From NCBI RefSeq assembly GCF_010729665.1, contig NZ_AP022610.1, positions 3,348,001-3,412,000 on the forward strand: a stretch of DNA of 64,000 nucleotides. The letters are read 5' to 3'. The DNA is from Mycolicibacterium madagascariense (GTDB lineage Bacteria; Actinomycetota; Actinomycetes; Mycobacteriales; Mycobacteriaceae). The translations under genes and the position numbers were made by a program. Positions 26,644 through 36,176 of this stretch are shown here, one piece after another. Position 1 is the first letter of the stretch; each line of letters starts with the position of its first letter. The notes beneath the pieces were generated by a model. It searched no databases and was not told the DNA's origin. It saw nothing but the letters and a program-made list of their open reading frames with translations.

Positions 26644-26961
26644 ATGTCGACATTCGCGGTGTTGGGGGCTCTCACGTGCGTTCCTGGCGTTCGAGAACAG
26701 GTGCTCGTTCTGGTAGACGCCCATCGCACCCGCAGCCTGGTCGAGCCTGGCACGGTGCAATTCGAGGTTCTGGTGCCTCGCCACCAGGAGGACACCGTCT
26801 ACATGTACGAGGTGTACGCCGACGAGCACGCCTTCGCAGCCCATGTGAACGGAGCCTCGTTGGCACGCGTCACCGAGGAGACCGCTGGAATGATCACCAC
26901 ACTCGTGGCCAACAGCGTGACCGTCATCGACGTGACGGGCTTGGCCGCGGGCCCAACCTAG
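26644..26961 (+). CDS. ABM-domain (quinol monooxygenase-like) small protein
   Basis: The 105-residue protein begins behind GAGGAGATCCG and has the ferredoxin-like ABM fold pattern: FAVLGALTCVPGVREQVLVLV, GTVQFEVLVPRHQEDTVYMYEVYADEHAFAAHV. Members are cofactor-free monooxygenases or dimeric small-molecule binders. It may belong with the hydrolase upstream, about 190 bases away. Confidence 0.75.
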   Translation: MSTFAVLGALTCVPGVREQVLVLVDAHRTRSLVEPGTVQFEVLVPRHQEDTVYMYEVYADEHAFAAHVNGASLARVTEETAGMITTLVANSVTVIDVTGLAAGPT

Positions 26962-27045
26962 GGTTTCACCGCACACGGCTCCTACAGATGGCGAGCAATC
27001 GGCGGCACCGAAGTCGGCGCGCACCTGGCGTTCGCGTGACTCCAA

Positions 27046-27759
27046 TCAGTCGGCGGTCGGCAGGTGGATGTACATCGATTGGATGCCGACGCGGCCGGGA
27101 CCGGTGAACCGATTGAAAACGAGACTGCCTGCGCCCCCGAAGATTCCGGTCTTCAGTCCATACATCTGTATTTCCATGCGAACGGATTCGTCGCGGTAGA
27201 TCCAGCCACCGGGTTCGACGTCGATCTGTTCACCGGGTCCGAGGACCTTTTCGAATACGTTGCCGTACCCGTGGAGCCACACCACTCCCTCGCTGTTGGT
27301 GGCGGAAAATCGGTCCACGAAGAATCCGCTGCCCCCGAAGAGCATGTTCGTGACGCCCCGTTGTCGGGTGAATCCGTAGTCGAGATTGCCGGTCGCGGCG
27401 AGGTATTGGTGCTCGCGGACCTCCACGCTCATACCCGGGGTCAGGTGCAACGGGAACACGTGCCCGGCACCATCGCGGGAGAATGCGATCTCACCAGGCC
27501 CTTGGGTCTCGGTGAGGAAGATCGGCATTCCTGAGACGACGCGCTTGAAACTGCCGCGCATCGGGTGCAGACCAATCATCAGCCCTGGGTCCTTCCACAG
27601 CACGACATGATGTTCGAAGAACACGGGCACGCTCCCGTCGACGCGGAGGTGCAGCATCGGCACGAGTTCACCTTGGATCGCATATCCGACCCCCGGAGCC
27701 TGACCGCTGGTGACCGCGGTGGGCAGAAGGCGGGGCGGCAGTGAGGCAGGTTGTTCCAT
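27046..27759 (-). CDS. AIM24-family protein
   Basis: The 237-residue protein matches the AIM24 (DUF124) beta-roll family: GELVPMLHLRVDGSVPVFFEHHVVLWK, GPGEIAFSRDGAGHVFPLHL, LFGGSGFFVDRFSA and GGWIYRDESVRMEIQMYGLKTG. The biochemical role of bacterial members is unknown. It stands alone, convergent with the ABM gene. Confidence 0.85.
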   Translation of the reverse strand: MEQPASLPPRLLPTAVTSGQAPGVGYAIQGELVPMLHLRVDGSVPVFFEHHVVLWKDPGLMIGLHPMRGSFKRVVSGMPIFLTETQGPGEIAFSRDGAGHVFPLHLTPGMSVEVREHQYLAATGNLDYGFTRQRGVTNMLFGGSGFFVDRFSATNSEGVVWLHGYGNVFEKVLGPGEQIDVEPGGWIYRDESVRMEIQMYGLKTGIFGGAGSLVFNRFTGPGRVGIQSMYIHLPTAD

Positions 27760-28087
27760 GACACGGTCTCCTCTCGACGGTTTCGCTCAATGCCCAATTC
27801 AACTGCTCCCGTCGCGGTGGCTCGACAATGCGCCTGCCGCGCCGTGCTGTGAAAACACTGCCAATGCGCGGGGCCGTATCCAATGCACACTCGGGCCCAA
27901 GCGCCCGGCGGGCGAGGCGGTCATGCGGATGCTGATCGCGACGTCGCGGGCGAGACGGAGGCTGTCGACGACGATCCAGCAGACGCCACGCGGCCGGTCG
28001 CATTGGTCGCCTACGAGAACCGACCACTTGTGGGTGTGGGTAAGTTGAGCGAACGAGTGTTCACGACGAGCTCCGGAGGAGGCATTC
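27760..28087. other. Divergent intergenic region
   Basis: About 330 bases lie between the AIM24 start and the next plus-strand start. It must hold both promoters, but I see no clear palindrome or RNA element. Confidence 0.35.
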
Positions 28088-28159
28088 ATGTCCAGCCGCG
28101 CCAACGTTGACGAGGTCAGCGCGTCCTACTGGGCGATGCCGCGGTACGGGGGGCGATGA
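28088..28159 (+). CDS. Possible 23-residue leader peptide
   Basis: ATG 28088 sits behind a strong GGAGGAGG ribosome site. It opens a frame of 23 codons (MSSRANVDEVSASYWAMPRYGGR) that ends one base before the GTG start of the hydrolase. The strong site on so short a frame suggests translational coupling or a remnant of a longer gene. No family is recognised. Confidence 0.35.
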   Translation: MSSRANVDEVSASYWAMPRYGGR

Positions 28160-28160
28160 G

Positions 28161-29054
28161 GTGACACGCATGGATGTGGCGTTCCCGTCGGGTGCCGACA
28201 CGTGTGCCGCGTGGCTGTACCTACCCGAACGCACCGAAGGGGAGCGGCCACCTGTGGTAATCCTGGGGCACGGTCTCGGCGGTGTGCGGGAGATGCGACT
28301 GGACGCCTTCGCCGAGTGTTTCTGCGAAAAGGGTTACGCCTGCCTGGTTTTCGACTATCGCCACTTCGGCGCCAGCACCGGTGATCCGCGACAGCTCATA
28401 AACATCGACCGTGAGTTGGCTGACTGGCGCGCAGCCCTGGCCTACGTGCGCTCGCACGACGAGGTCGACGGGAGCCGAGTGGCCCTCTTCGGTTCGTCAT
28501 TCGGCGGCGGTCTCGTCATCGACGTCGCAGCCGCCGACGGAGGGGTGTCGGCAGTCATCTCGCAATGCCCGTTCACCGACGGTTTTGCGTCCGCCCGCGC
28601 GGGCGGTGCCGTGTCCACGGCGAGGGTGAGCGTACGAGCAATCCGAGACGTGGCTTCGGCAACGTTTCGCCGCAGGCCTGTGATGGTCGCTCTCGCCGGT
28701 CCCCCGCGATCGGCCGCGTTGATGACCGCGCCGGATTGCGGACCCGGCTACGCGGCGCTTGCCGACCTCGCGCCGACCTTTCGCAACGAGGTCTGTGCCC
28801 GCTTCGCACTCGACATCGCCCGCTACTTTCCCGGACGGCGCGCCAAGGACGTCAATTGCCCGATCTTCTTCGCGCTATGCCGCGATGACAGCGTGGCTCC
28901 GGCGTCGGCGACTCGTCGGCATGCGCAGCGAGCTCACCGTGGCGAGGTCGTCGAGTATCCGTGCGGGCATTTCGACATCTACCTGGGCGACCCATTCGAG
29001 CGTGCCGTCACCGACTACATCGACTTCCTGAAGCGCCAGCTGCCGACGGGGTGA
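28161..29054 (+). CDS. Alpha/beta hydrolase
   Basis: From GTG 28161 (ATG 28170 possible) the protein has about 297 residues. It shows PPVVILGHGLGGVREM (oxyanion loop), DYRHFGASTG, the nucleophile elbow LFGSSFGGGL, the acid in LCRDDSVAP and the His in YPCGHFDIYLGDPF. It resembles DltE/dienelactone-type hydrolases found widely in mycobacteria. It is preceded by a short peptide frame with a strong ribosome site. Substrate unknown. Confidence 0.87.
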   Translation: MTRMDVAFPSGADTCAAWLYLPERTEGERPPVVILGHGLGGVREMRLDAFAECFCEKGYACLVFDYRHFGASTGDPRQLINIDRELADWRAALAYVRSHDEVDGSRVALFGSSFGGGLVIDVAAADGGVSAVISQCPFTDGFASARAGGAVSTARVSVRAIRDVASATFRRRPVMVALAGPPRSAALMTAPDCGPGYAALADLAPTFRNEVCARFALDIARYFPGRRAKDVNCPIFFALCRDDSVAPASATRRHAQRAHRGEVVEYPCGHFDIYLGDPFERAVTDYIDFLKRQLPTG

Positions 29055-29186
29055 CCGCGCGGCGACATCCGCCATCAAGACGTTGTCGCACCTTGAGAAG
29101 GCTGGGAGGGCCCAGACTGCCAGCGGCGTTCCGAAAATCACTCGTTGGGGCCGCGTCCCTCCTGGCGTCCGGGACGGCCCGCGACG

Positions 29187-32100
29187 CTAGGAGCCGCTGA
29201 CGCCGTTGACCCCTTGGGCAGCCACCTGGCCGGTGGTGCCGGCGTGTCCGCCCAGGCCGCCGGTGCCCGCGAGGCCACCAGCCCCCGCGGAGCCGGCCGC
29301 GCCACCGTTGCCACCGGCACCACCGGTACCACCCGCGGTGCCGTTGGCGCCAGCGCCGCCGTTGCCGCCAGCACCGGCGTTACCACCGTTGCCACCGGAT
29401 CCGTTCGTTCCGCTCGTTCCGGTGGTGGAGCCGCTGCCACCGCGTCCGGCGTTGCCGCCGTTTCCGCCGGCCCCGCCGCTGCCCCCGGTGTTTCCGTTGC
29501 CACCGGGGTGTCCGTTGCCTTGCGGGTCGGTGCCGAATCCGGGGGCGCCGTCGGCGCCGCGGAGGCCGTTGCCGCCGTTGCCGCCGTTGGCGCCGTTGCC
29601 GCCCATCCCGCCGACACCCTGGATCCCGCTCGCGCCGGCCGCACCGACGCCGCCACCGGATCCTCCGGTTCCTGGGGCACCACCGGCCCCGGGGTTGCCC
29701 GCGAGGCCGCCGGTGCCGCCGTCCCCGCCGTTGCCGCCGTTCACTCCGCGGGCACCGGAACCACCGGTGCCGATGCCGTCGTTGCCGCCGTTGCCGGCTT
29801 GGCCATTGCCGCCAGTCCCTCCGGTGCCGCCCTGACCGGCAGCGCCACCCGCGCCGCCGTCTCCGTTGCTCCCGTTGGGTCCGGTGTGGGTTCCGGTCCC
29901 ACCGTGCCCGGCGTCACCACCCGTACCGCCCATGCCGCCCGAACCGCCGGTGCCGCCGGTCCCACCGGTGGCACCGCTGGCTCCCGCGCGGGCCCCGTCC
30001 AGACCGGTGCTGCCATAAGCGCCTTGGCCGCCCGCGCCGCCGTGGCCACCAACACCCCCGTCACCACCGGCACCGCCATCCCCCTGCACTGCGGACAGGC
30101 CCGCCGCCCCGGTGGTGCCGCCGCTGCCCCCGGTCCCGGCAGCCCCGCCGAGCCCCGCGCTGCCCGCCGCGCCCCCGGCGCCGCCGTTCCCGCCGGCGCC
30201 GCCCGCGCCGCCGGGCTGCCCGTTCGTGCCGGGTCGGCCTTGGTTGACCCCGATCATCCCGTCCGTGCCGTCGCGGCCGGCGGCGCCGTTCCCGCCCGCA
30301 CCGCCGGTCCCGCCCTGCCCGGCGTTCCCGCCGGCCCCGCCATCACCGTTGATCCCGTTGACGCCGAGGGTGGACCCCAGGCCGCCGCGCCCGGCGTCAC
30401 CGCCGGTTCCGCCCGCCCCGCCCGAACCCCCGATTCCGCCGATGGCGCCGTCTCCGCCGGCCGCCCCGTCGACGTACCCGGGGGCACCGCTCACTCCGCT
30501 GGCGCCGATAGCTCCGTTACCGCCCGCGCCGCCGTTGGCGCCGTCACCGCCAGCGCCGCCGACGCCTTGGATCGCGGTGGCACCGTCGGCGCCGTCACTG
30601 CCACCCGTGCCGCCACCGCCGCGGCGTCCCCCCGCCCCGCGAGTGCCGGCCGCACCCCCGGTACCACCGTTGCCGCCTGCACCACCACTGCCGCCGTTGC
30701 TGCCGGAACTGCCGGGCAACACCCCATCGATCCCAGCACTGCCAGTCGCGCCGTTGCCCCCGGTGCCGCCCGTGCCGCCCTGACCAGCAGCGCCGCCAGT
30801 CCCACCGTCACCGTTGGCACCGTTGGCTCCGTTGTGAGTTCCGGCGCCGCCCAGTCCGGCGTCACCACCGGCACCGCCGGCACCGCCGCTGCCGCCGGTC
30901 TGACCCGTGCCGCCGTCGGCGCCGCTGGCCCCGGCGCTCAGCCCGTTCGAGCCGTTACTGCCGGCGGCTCCCGCGGCGCCGGTGCCGCCGCGGCCACCGA
31001 TCCCGCCGTTGCCACCGGCACCACCGTCCCCTTGGACCGAGGACAATCCCGCCGCGCCCGCGCTGCCGCCGCTGCCACCGGCGCCCGCCGCGCCGCCACG
31101 CCCGGCGACGCCAGCCGCACCCCCAGCGCCGCCGTCACCGCCAGCCTGCCCGGCCGTCCCGTCGGTCCCGTCGGCGCCTGGCGTCGCACCGTTCACACCG
31201 GCGGCGCCCGCAGCGCCGTCGTGCCCGGCCCCGCCCAGACCGCCGGTACCGGCGTTGCCGCCCGCCCCTCCGCTACCGTTCACCCCCGCGGTGCCGCTCG
31301 CGCCGAACAGAGCGCCGCGACCGCCGGCACCGGCGTCACCACCAGCGCCACCCACGCCGCCGGAACCCCCGGCGCCACCAGCGCTGCCGGCGAGGTGGGT
31401 GGTCGTCCCCGCCACCCCGGTCCCACCGGCTGCGCCGTCCCCACCCCGACCACCGTTGGCGCCGGCACCGCCAGCCCCACCGGTCCCCAGCAAGAACCCC
31501 GCCGCGCCGCCAGCGCCGCCATTCCCGCCGGCGCTGCCCGCGGTTCCGGACTGACCCGCCGCGGTGCCCGCCGCGCCTGCCAGTCCGGCGGCGCCGGAGC
31601 CACCGCGCCCACCCGAACCCACGAGCACGCCGCCGTTGCCGCCGGCGCCACCGGCACCGCCCGCGGCGATGGCGTCCCCGCCGGAGCCGCCGTTGCCAAT
31701 GAAGATCGCGTTGCCGCCGCGGCCGCCGTCCGCCCCGGCACCGCCGTTGCCGAAGATGCCGCCGTTGCCGCCGTTGCACGCCGCCGCGGCACACCCGGCA
31801 CTCGCGCTGTACCCGGTCCCGAACAACAACCCCCCGTTGGGGTGACTGGCGGTGCCGTTGCTGACGAACACCGCGATCAGCGCCGCCAACACCTGATCCG
31901 GAGTCTGCGCCGCCGGCGCCACGACCGACACCGGGGCCACCACCACTGAGGACACCGGCACCAGTGAGGACCCCGCGAGCGCGGGATGCGCGCTGACATG
32001 CGAGGTGTCCGTCGGCGCCGCGGAGGCCCCCGTCAACGCTGCCAACGGAGCCGGGACCACTCCGCCGCCGGCTGCGACGCGCCCCACTGGCGAACTCGAC

Positions 32101-32633
32101 GGCGGCGCAGACGCCGACGATGAAGCCGTCGATGATGACGAGGGCTTCGATGCGGTCGACGTGCCCCCCGCTGACGTGGACGCGGTCCTCGGGCGTGAGG
32201 TGGACCCCGGGGCGACGGAGTCATGACGATGGGAGTGGGCGGATCCGCCCGCCGTCGAGTCCGCCGTAGAGGTATCCGCCGTAGCGGACGGAACCACCGA
32301 CCCGCCCGCGGAATGTGCGTCAGCCGGGGCGCCGGGGCGCGACGACGCAGACGACCCCGAAGACGCGGACGACGCCGACCCCGCTGACACCGATCCCGTC
32401 GTCGCCTTCGAGGGCGAGGACGACGAGGTGTGGGCCGACGGTGAGGAGCTGGCAGCACCGTCATGGCCGCCACCGCCGTCGCCCGTCTCGGCGTGGGCCA
32501 CTCCCCCACTGGCCAACACCGCCCCCATGCCCAGCGTGATCGCCCCGGCACTCAGCCACGTCGACACCCCCAACGGACGCCGCACCCCACAACCGTGACC
32601 ACGCTGTGCGTTCCCGCGATGCCGACCCGCCAT
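29187..32633 (-). CDS. Exported PGRS (GGxGG-repeat) protein without a PE domain
   Basis: The 1148-residue protein has a basic N-terminus and a signal peptide ending near AHA (residues 1-48: [18 protein letters not shown] ... GGVAHAE). A Ser/Thr/Ala/Pro-rich stretch runs to about 200, then a linker [17 protein letters not shown] and [12 protein letters not shown]. From there to the end it is almost pure Gly-Gly-x/Gly-Asn repeat. ATG 32633 has a GGAGGGG site. The repeat part matches mycobacterial PE_PGRS tails, but there is no PE domain, so export by Sec rather than ESX is expected. Internal markers QGDGGAGG and QGVGG recur about every 460-485 bases, giving a higher-order repeat of about 950 bases. 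Probably a surface or secreted protein; function unknown. Confidence 0.85.
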   Translation of the reverse strand: MAGRHRGNAQRGHGCGVRRPLGVSTWLSAGAITLGMGAVLASGGVAHAETGDGGGGHDGAASSSPSAHTSSSSPSKATTGSVSAGSASSASSGSSASSRPGAPADAHSAGGSVVPSATADTSTADSTAGGSAHSHRHDSVAPGSTSRPRTASTSAGGTSTASKPSSSSTASSSASAPPSSSPVGRVAAGGGVVPAPLAALTGASAAPTDTSHVSAHPALAGSSLVPVSSVVVAPVSVVAPAAQTPDQVLAALIAVFVSNGTASHPNGGLLFGTGYSASAGCAAAACNGGNGGIFGNGGAGADGGRGGNAIFIGNGGSGGDAIAAGGAGGAGGNGGVLVGSGGRGGSGAAGLAGAAGTAAGQSGTAGSAGGNGGAGGAAGFLLGTGGAGGAGANGGRGGDGAAGGTGVAGTTTHLAGSAGGAGGSGGVGGAGGDAGAGGRGALFGASGTAGVNGSGGAGGNAGTGGLGGAGHDGAAGAAGVNGATPGADGTDGTAGQAGGDGGAGGAAGVAGRGGAAGAGGSGGSAGAAGLSSVQGDGGAGGNGGIGGRGGTGAAGAAGSNGSNGLSAGASGADGGTGQTGGSGGAGGAGGDAGLGGAGTHNGANGANGDGGTGGAAGQGGTGGTGGNGATGSAGIDGVLPGSSGSNGGSGGAGGNGGTGGAAGTRGAGGRRGGGGTGGSDGADGATAIQGVGGAGGDGANGGAGGNGAIGASGVSGAPGYVDGAAGGDGAIGGIGGSGGAGGTGGDAGRGGLGSTLGVNGINGDGGAGGNAGQGGTGGAGGNGAAGRDGTDGMIGVNQGRPGTNGQPGGAGGAGGNGGAGGAAGSAGLGGAAGTGGSGGTTGAAGLSAVQGDGGAGGDGGVGGHGGAGGQGAYGSTGLDGARAGASGATGGTGGTGGSGGMGGTGGDAGHGGTGTHTGPNGSNGDGGAGGAAGQGGTGGTGGNGQAGNGGNDGIGTGGSGARGVNGGNGGDGGTGGLAGNPGAGGAPGTGGSGGGVGAAGASGIQGVGGMGGNGANGGNGGNGLRGADGAPGFGTDPQGNGHPGGNGNTGGSGGAGGNGGNAGRGGSGSTTGTSGTNGSGGNGGNAGAGGNGGAGANGTAGGTGGAGGNGGAAGSAGAGGLAGTGGLGGHAGTTGQVAAQGVNGVSGS
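29600..31050 (-). repeat. Higher-order PGRS repeat, period about 950 bases
   Basis: Within the PGRS gene the marker QGDGGAGG occurs near 31030 and 30085, and QGVGG near 30575 and 29618. The order is A-B-A-B with sub-units of roughly 155 residues. Flanking segments repeat too ([14 protein letters not shown] and [27 protein letters not shown] and [13 protein letters not shown]). This points to tandem duplication of a two-module block. Confidence 0.6.
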
Positions 32634-33294
32634 GACGAACCACCCCTCCTACGCGCGGCACGACACGAAGCGGTCGCCGCCCACCCCCTCGACGAATCAG
32701 CCGATCCCCAAGGTCCCACCAGCCGTCGCGCCCTGCAATCACAGCAAAGGTTTTGTTCGAGTCGTCGATAGCCGACAGAGAACATACATCACGACAACGC
32801 CACCAGGTGGCCGACGTCACCGCAACGTCATCACCTAAGCTTGGCATCTACGAAAGACGTTGTAATTGATCATGATCGATGAACTACCTAGCATCCTCGG
32901 CGGGTACATAGCGGCGCACGGGGCGTGCCTCGACGATCATCGCCAGATTTCACAGCAAATACGCAGGGCGAGGGTTCTTTGACTCGCGGCAAATCCAGAC
33001 GGTAGACAGCGGATTATGCATCGACGCCACACGGCGCCAATAGTCCGCACGCACCGCGGACCGGTCCCCGTCGGCTCGCGATGGGCAGCCGCCGATCGAC
33101 GTCGCCGTTCCGTTCGGCGCAGGCATCACTGTAGGAACGGAATGCAAATGTTTTGTAAATCCGCCCAGCGGTCAGGTGGCGTCCTTTAGTGCCGACCTGA
33201 ATGAAGGCGGCCGGTGCGGATGGAAATGGTGTCGCTGGAGTCGTCTCCGACGTTCTGGGCGTCGGCCACAACGGTGTGTCCTCGCGACGCAGGC
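32634..33294. other. Upstream region of the PGRS gene, no recognised gene
   Basis: About 660 bases without a convincing frame. It contains an A+T-richer patch near 32840-32890 that includes GATCATGATC and could hold the PGRS promoter. Nothing else was recognised. Confidence 0.35.
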
Positions 33295-33978
33295 TTACAC
33301 ACCTCGGGCGACGAGGATATGGGCCTCTCTCATCGACCAAATCCACGGCTCGCCTTCCTCGCCATTCCGTGATTCGGCCTCGCCACTACCCATGTGCGGT
33401 CCGATTCCGCGGACGTTGGCCCGGCCAGGCCACCGGCGCGAGCTACTCGGTCGGCGGGCTGCGGAGAGGATCGCGACTCGCCGCTTGACCTGACGCCGCG
33501 AAAAGACCTGCGAGACAAGAAGGCTGACGAAGAAGGCACAAGCGAGCCACCACCACGACGAACTGGTCAACGCCAGCAATACGTACTGGATGCTGAGGGC
33601 TGAGAAGGTGACGACGCTGAGGCGCGACCACCGATCGTGCAGGGCATCTTCTGCCATGCGCAACGCGGCGTGTCGAACAGCCTCGTCGGCAGGCGCCGGG
33701 CCGCGCGACGCCGAGCGCACCGCGAGCTGTCGTTGACCGTCGGGAAGATGCCCGATCGCGTCTTGCCTCCTCGTCGCCTCGCCGTGCGCGATCCACGCCA
33801 CGAATAGACCGAAGCACACCCCAGCAGGGGCGCCCACCGCGAAACCAGCGCAGATGCGAACGGCAAGGGTCACGTTGGACATCAGCACCACGCCACACAC
33901 GGCCATCGCGATGCCGAAGGCCACACCGGCGCTAGCCGCCAGCACCCACCTCGGAGCTCTGCGTAACCGGTTCCTCAC
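33295..33978 (-). CDS. Hypothetical four-helix membrane protein
   Basis: The 227-residue frame has two hydrophobic pairs: about 10-65 (WVLAASAGVAFGIAMAVCGVV; ICAGFAVGAPAGVCFGLFVAWIA) and about 120-155 (LSVVTFSALSIQYVLLALTSSSW; WLACAFFVSLLVSQVF). A polar, Arg-rich middle and tail follow each pair. I do not recognise a family. The last 60 residues look poorly ordered and may not be conserved. Confidence 0.55.
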   Translation of the reverse strand: MRNRLRRAPRWVLAASAGVAFGIAMAVCGVVLMSNVTLAVRICAGFAVGAPAGVCFGLFVAWIAHGEATRRQDAIGHLPDGQRQLAVRSASRGPAPADEAVRHAALRMAEDALHDRWSRLSVVTFSALSIQYVLLALTSSSWWWLACAFFVSLLVSQVFSRRQVKRRVAILSAARRPSSSRRWPGRANVRGIGPHMGSGEAESRNGEEGEPWIWSMREAHILVARGV

Positions 33979-34360
33979 AGGCCTGACTGTAACAACGCCA
34001 TCTCCGACGAAGTGGGCTCACAACAGGTTCGACTTCTGCTGCGACCACCGCAGCGTCCCATGCTTGATACGAAGGATCCCCTAGAGCTAGCCCCCGCGTT
34101 GCAGCGGAACGGAATTCATCGGGGGAATCGCTCGAGGAGCGCCGGTGAGGCGACCATGACCAATAGACGTCAATTCGCAGACCGCGGGCAGGCTGGAACG
34201 CGGTAGTCACTACCCAAGCCTGGATTTGGCATCCCGGATCTACGACGCTTTCGGCCTGCCCGTCGAAGCCGTCCTCGCACGCACCCCGTTCGGCTTGCCG
34301 ACGTTGCCGTTCGACCCGGGACTCGTTGCCGCAGAGACGATCTCGCCGATGGGCGCGCGG
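33979..34360. other. Intergenic region, no recognised gene
   Basis: About 380 bases lie between the membrane protein start and the SDR remnant. Short frames are present on both strands but none has family features. Confidence 0.35.
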
Positions 34361-34799
34361 TCACCGCTCGGACGCCGCGGTCGCCGTCACCGCCCGCCCC
34401 GACGGCGCCGCGGAGGGCGCCGGCAGATTCGTCGTCGTGCAGAACCCCTTGAAGTTGACACCGATCACGTGGTCGAAGGCGTCCTCGCTCACATCAAGCA
34501 GCGGTGGTTCGTCGACGACGCCGGCATTGACGAACAGGGTGTCCACGCCGTCGTGTCGCTCGGCGATGCGTGCCATCGCGGCGCGCAGCTGTGACGGTCG
34601 CGCCACGTCAGCGGTGACGGCGGTGGCGGAACCGGGAAATTCTCACACGGCCCGTTCGAGTCCGGCGGCGTCGCGGTCGAGCAAGACCACCGCGTCACCG
34701 CGTTGGGCCAACAATGTCGCGGTGGCCCAGTCCGATACCGCTGGCGGCGCCGGTCACGACGGCGACCCTGCGGTGGCCGTGGCTGTCGTTGTCGTTCAT
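34361..34799 (-). pseudogene. Short-chain dehydrogenase remnant (frameshift, stop, truncation)
   Basis: Starting at 34799 the frame reads MNDNDSHGHRRVAVVTGAASGIGL, the normal SDR start with its cofactor loop. It then goes out of frame; the shifted frame gives TATLLAQRGDAVVLLDRDAAGLERAV, a TGA near 34643-34645, and ADVARPSQLRAAMARIAERHDGVDTLFVNAGVVDEP ... FDHVIGVNFKG. The Ser-Tyr-Lys part is missing. One frameshift, one stop and loss of the C-terminal half show it is not functional. Confidence 0.8.
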
Positions 34800-34828
34800 C
34801 TGTCCTCCTCGGGGCGGGGCTGAGTTCG

Positions 34829-35320
34829 TCACCAGCCGTAGGGGATGTCAGCGTCGAGTGCGGTCATGAAGGTTCCGTCGACGTATTCACAGGAATAGAC
34901 GGCCAGTCCGTCTCGCAGGTGAAACGTTTCGACCATCGGCATCGTCACGTGGTTGCCGTCGGCGTCGGTGTGGCGCGACCGCAGGATTCCCTCGACGATG
35001 AAGCCGGTGTCGATGATGTGGATGGTGGAGTCCAGCGCATCCTAGACGTGACCGGATTTGATCGACCATTGCCAGCGTTCGATGTATTCGTCGGCGGTCA
35101 ACTGGAAACGGCCTTGCTTGAGGTTCCATTGGATGAAGTAGTCGGGGGCACGCAGGTCGCGCCACGCCTTCCAGTTCATCTCGTCGAGGTCGCCGTTGCC
35201 CCTCAAGGGCGAGGAGACGGCCCCAAACTCCTCCAGGTAGGCCTCTACGTCGGCGCGGGGAACGGGGTCGAGGCGGACAGTCGTCGGCGTCAGCTTCTCA
35301 AACGGTTCGTAGCTGGGCAT
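34829..35320 (-). pseudogene. SnoaL-like protein gene with an in-frame amber stop
   Basis: ATG 35320 starts a SnoaL-like polyketide-cyclase/nuclear-transport-factor fold protein (MPSYEPFEKLTPTTVRLDP ... ADEYIERWQWSIKSGHV). A TAG at 35042-35044 stops it after 92 residues. The same frame continues with DALDSTIHIIDTGFIVEGIL ... VETFHLRDGLAVYSCEYVDGTFM to a TGA at 34829-34831, which completes a normal-length domain. It is therefore one gene with a single nonsense codon. It lies next to the SDR remnant and downstream of the epimerase, so a small operon seems to be decaying. Confidence 0.75.
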
Positions 35321-35378
35321 GTGAATCCTTGTCTACCGGTGAGGTCGTGGGTGATGCGTCCGGTGTGGGTTGAAGCTG

Positions 35379-36041
35379 CTACAGGTCAGCCGTCGTCGGC
35401 CGGGCGATCTTCTTGATCTCAGAGTTGGTGACGACGTCGCCGGCCCCGAGCCCGGTGGCCACGGCGATCAAGGCGGTGGCGAGGTCATCGACGCGCACGG
35501 CGATCGGCGCGGTGAGGCGATGGGTCAGGCCGCCGACGTCTACCGTCAGGATCCCGCCGGGGCGAAAGCAGTGCACGTGAAAGTCGTCGTGCTCCTCGGC
35601 GAGGGCGAGGAGGTCCTTTTCCGTGCGGCCCTTGAGATTTCGGGTCAGCCGCTCCCAGGGCAGGTGAGCGTCTTCGCGTTGACTGGCTCCCATGCCGCTG
35701 AGGTAGCAGAAGGTGAACGGTCGGGTGGCCGCGGCGGCTACGGGTGCGGCCAGAGCCAGGGTGAATCCGTGGGTGATTCGTTCGTAGAGGGCCGGGTCGG
35801 CGTGGTCGGAGTCCTTGCCGCCGAGGGTCCAGATGCAGGCGTCGTGTTCGGACAACCGGGCCGCCCGATCGTGGTCGTGGTGGGTGAAGTCGTCGACGTA
35901 CATCACGTCCAGCTTGTCTGCGGCGACGCCCAACGGCCGACGCGCGAGTGCGGTGATCCCTGTGACGGCGGGGTGGTCGATCAGTTGGTGCAGGACCTGG
36001 GATCCGACGAAACCCGAGCCCCCAGTGAGAATGATGCGCAT
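35379..36041 (-). CDS. NAD(P)-binding NAD-dependent epimerase/dehydratase-like protein
   Basis: ATG 36041 gives 220 residues beginning MRIILTGGSGFVGSQVLHQL, a Rossmann atypical-SDR start. Later parts include CIWTLGGKDSDHADPALYERITHGF and YLSGMGASQRED. Family members act as NAD(P)-dependent reductases or sensors. The longer frame to 36113 covers the divergent promoter and was not used. It is divergent from the TetR at 36177. The genes after it on the same strand are broken. Confidence 0.82.
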   Translation of the reverse strand: MRIILTGGSGFVGSQVLHQLIDHPAVTGITALARRPLGVAADKLDVMYVDDFTHHDHDRAARLSEHDACIWTLGGKDSDHADPALYERITHGFTLALAAPVAAAATRPFTFCYLSGMGASQREDAHLPWERLTRNLKGRTEKDLLALAEEHDDFHVHCFRPGGILTVDVGGLTHRLTAPIAVRVDDLATALIAVATGLGAGDVVTNSEIKKIARPTTADL

Positions 36042-36176
36042 TACGATTCCTTCTGCGTTAGTCGATAACGAATGTATGTCAGTAACCCTAACCGGTTTCA
36101 AAGACCTATACACCTGCCGTTACGAAGGTTACTCACTTACGAATCTCAGTGGATCCGACTTGGTAAGGTGGGGACC
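36042..36176. promoter_or_regulatory. Divergent promoter region with candidate TetR operator
   Basis: AGTAACC at 36081-36087 and GGTTACT at 36127-36133 are exact inverted copies. AACCGGTT at 36090-36097 is a perfect 8-base palindrome, and TTACGAA/TAACGAA repeats lie around them. One of these is likely bound by the TetR at 36177, but I cannot say which. Confidence 0.35.

Noticed and set aside
29300..31700. Repetitive stretch considered as a CRISPR-like or tandem DNA repeat
   Set aside because: The repetition follows Gly codons of a coding frame; there are no constant repeats with unique spacers.
29145..31949. 934-codon plus-strand frame opposite the PGRS gene
   Set aside because: It is the complement of GGC/GCC-rich repeats, has no start context or family features, and the minus-strand reading has a signal peptide and ribosome site.
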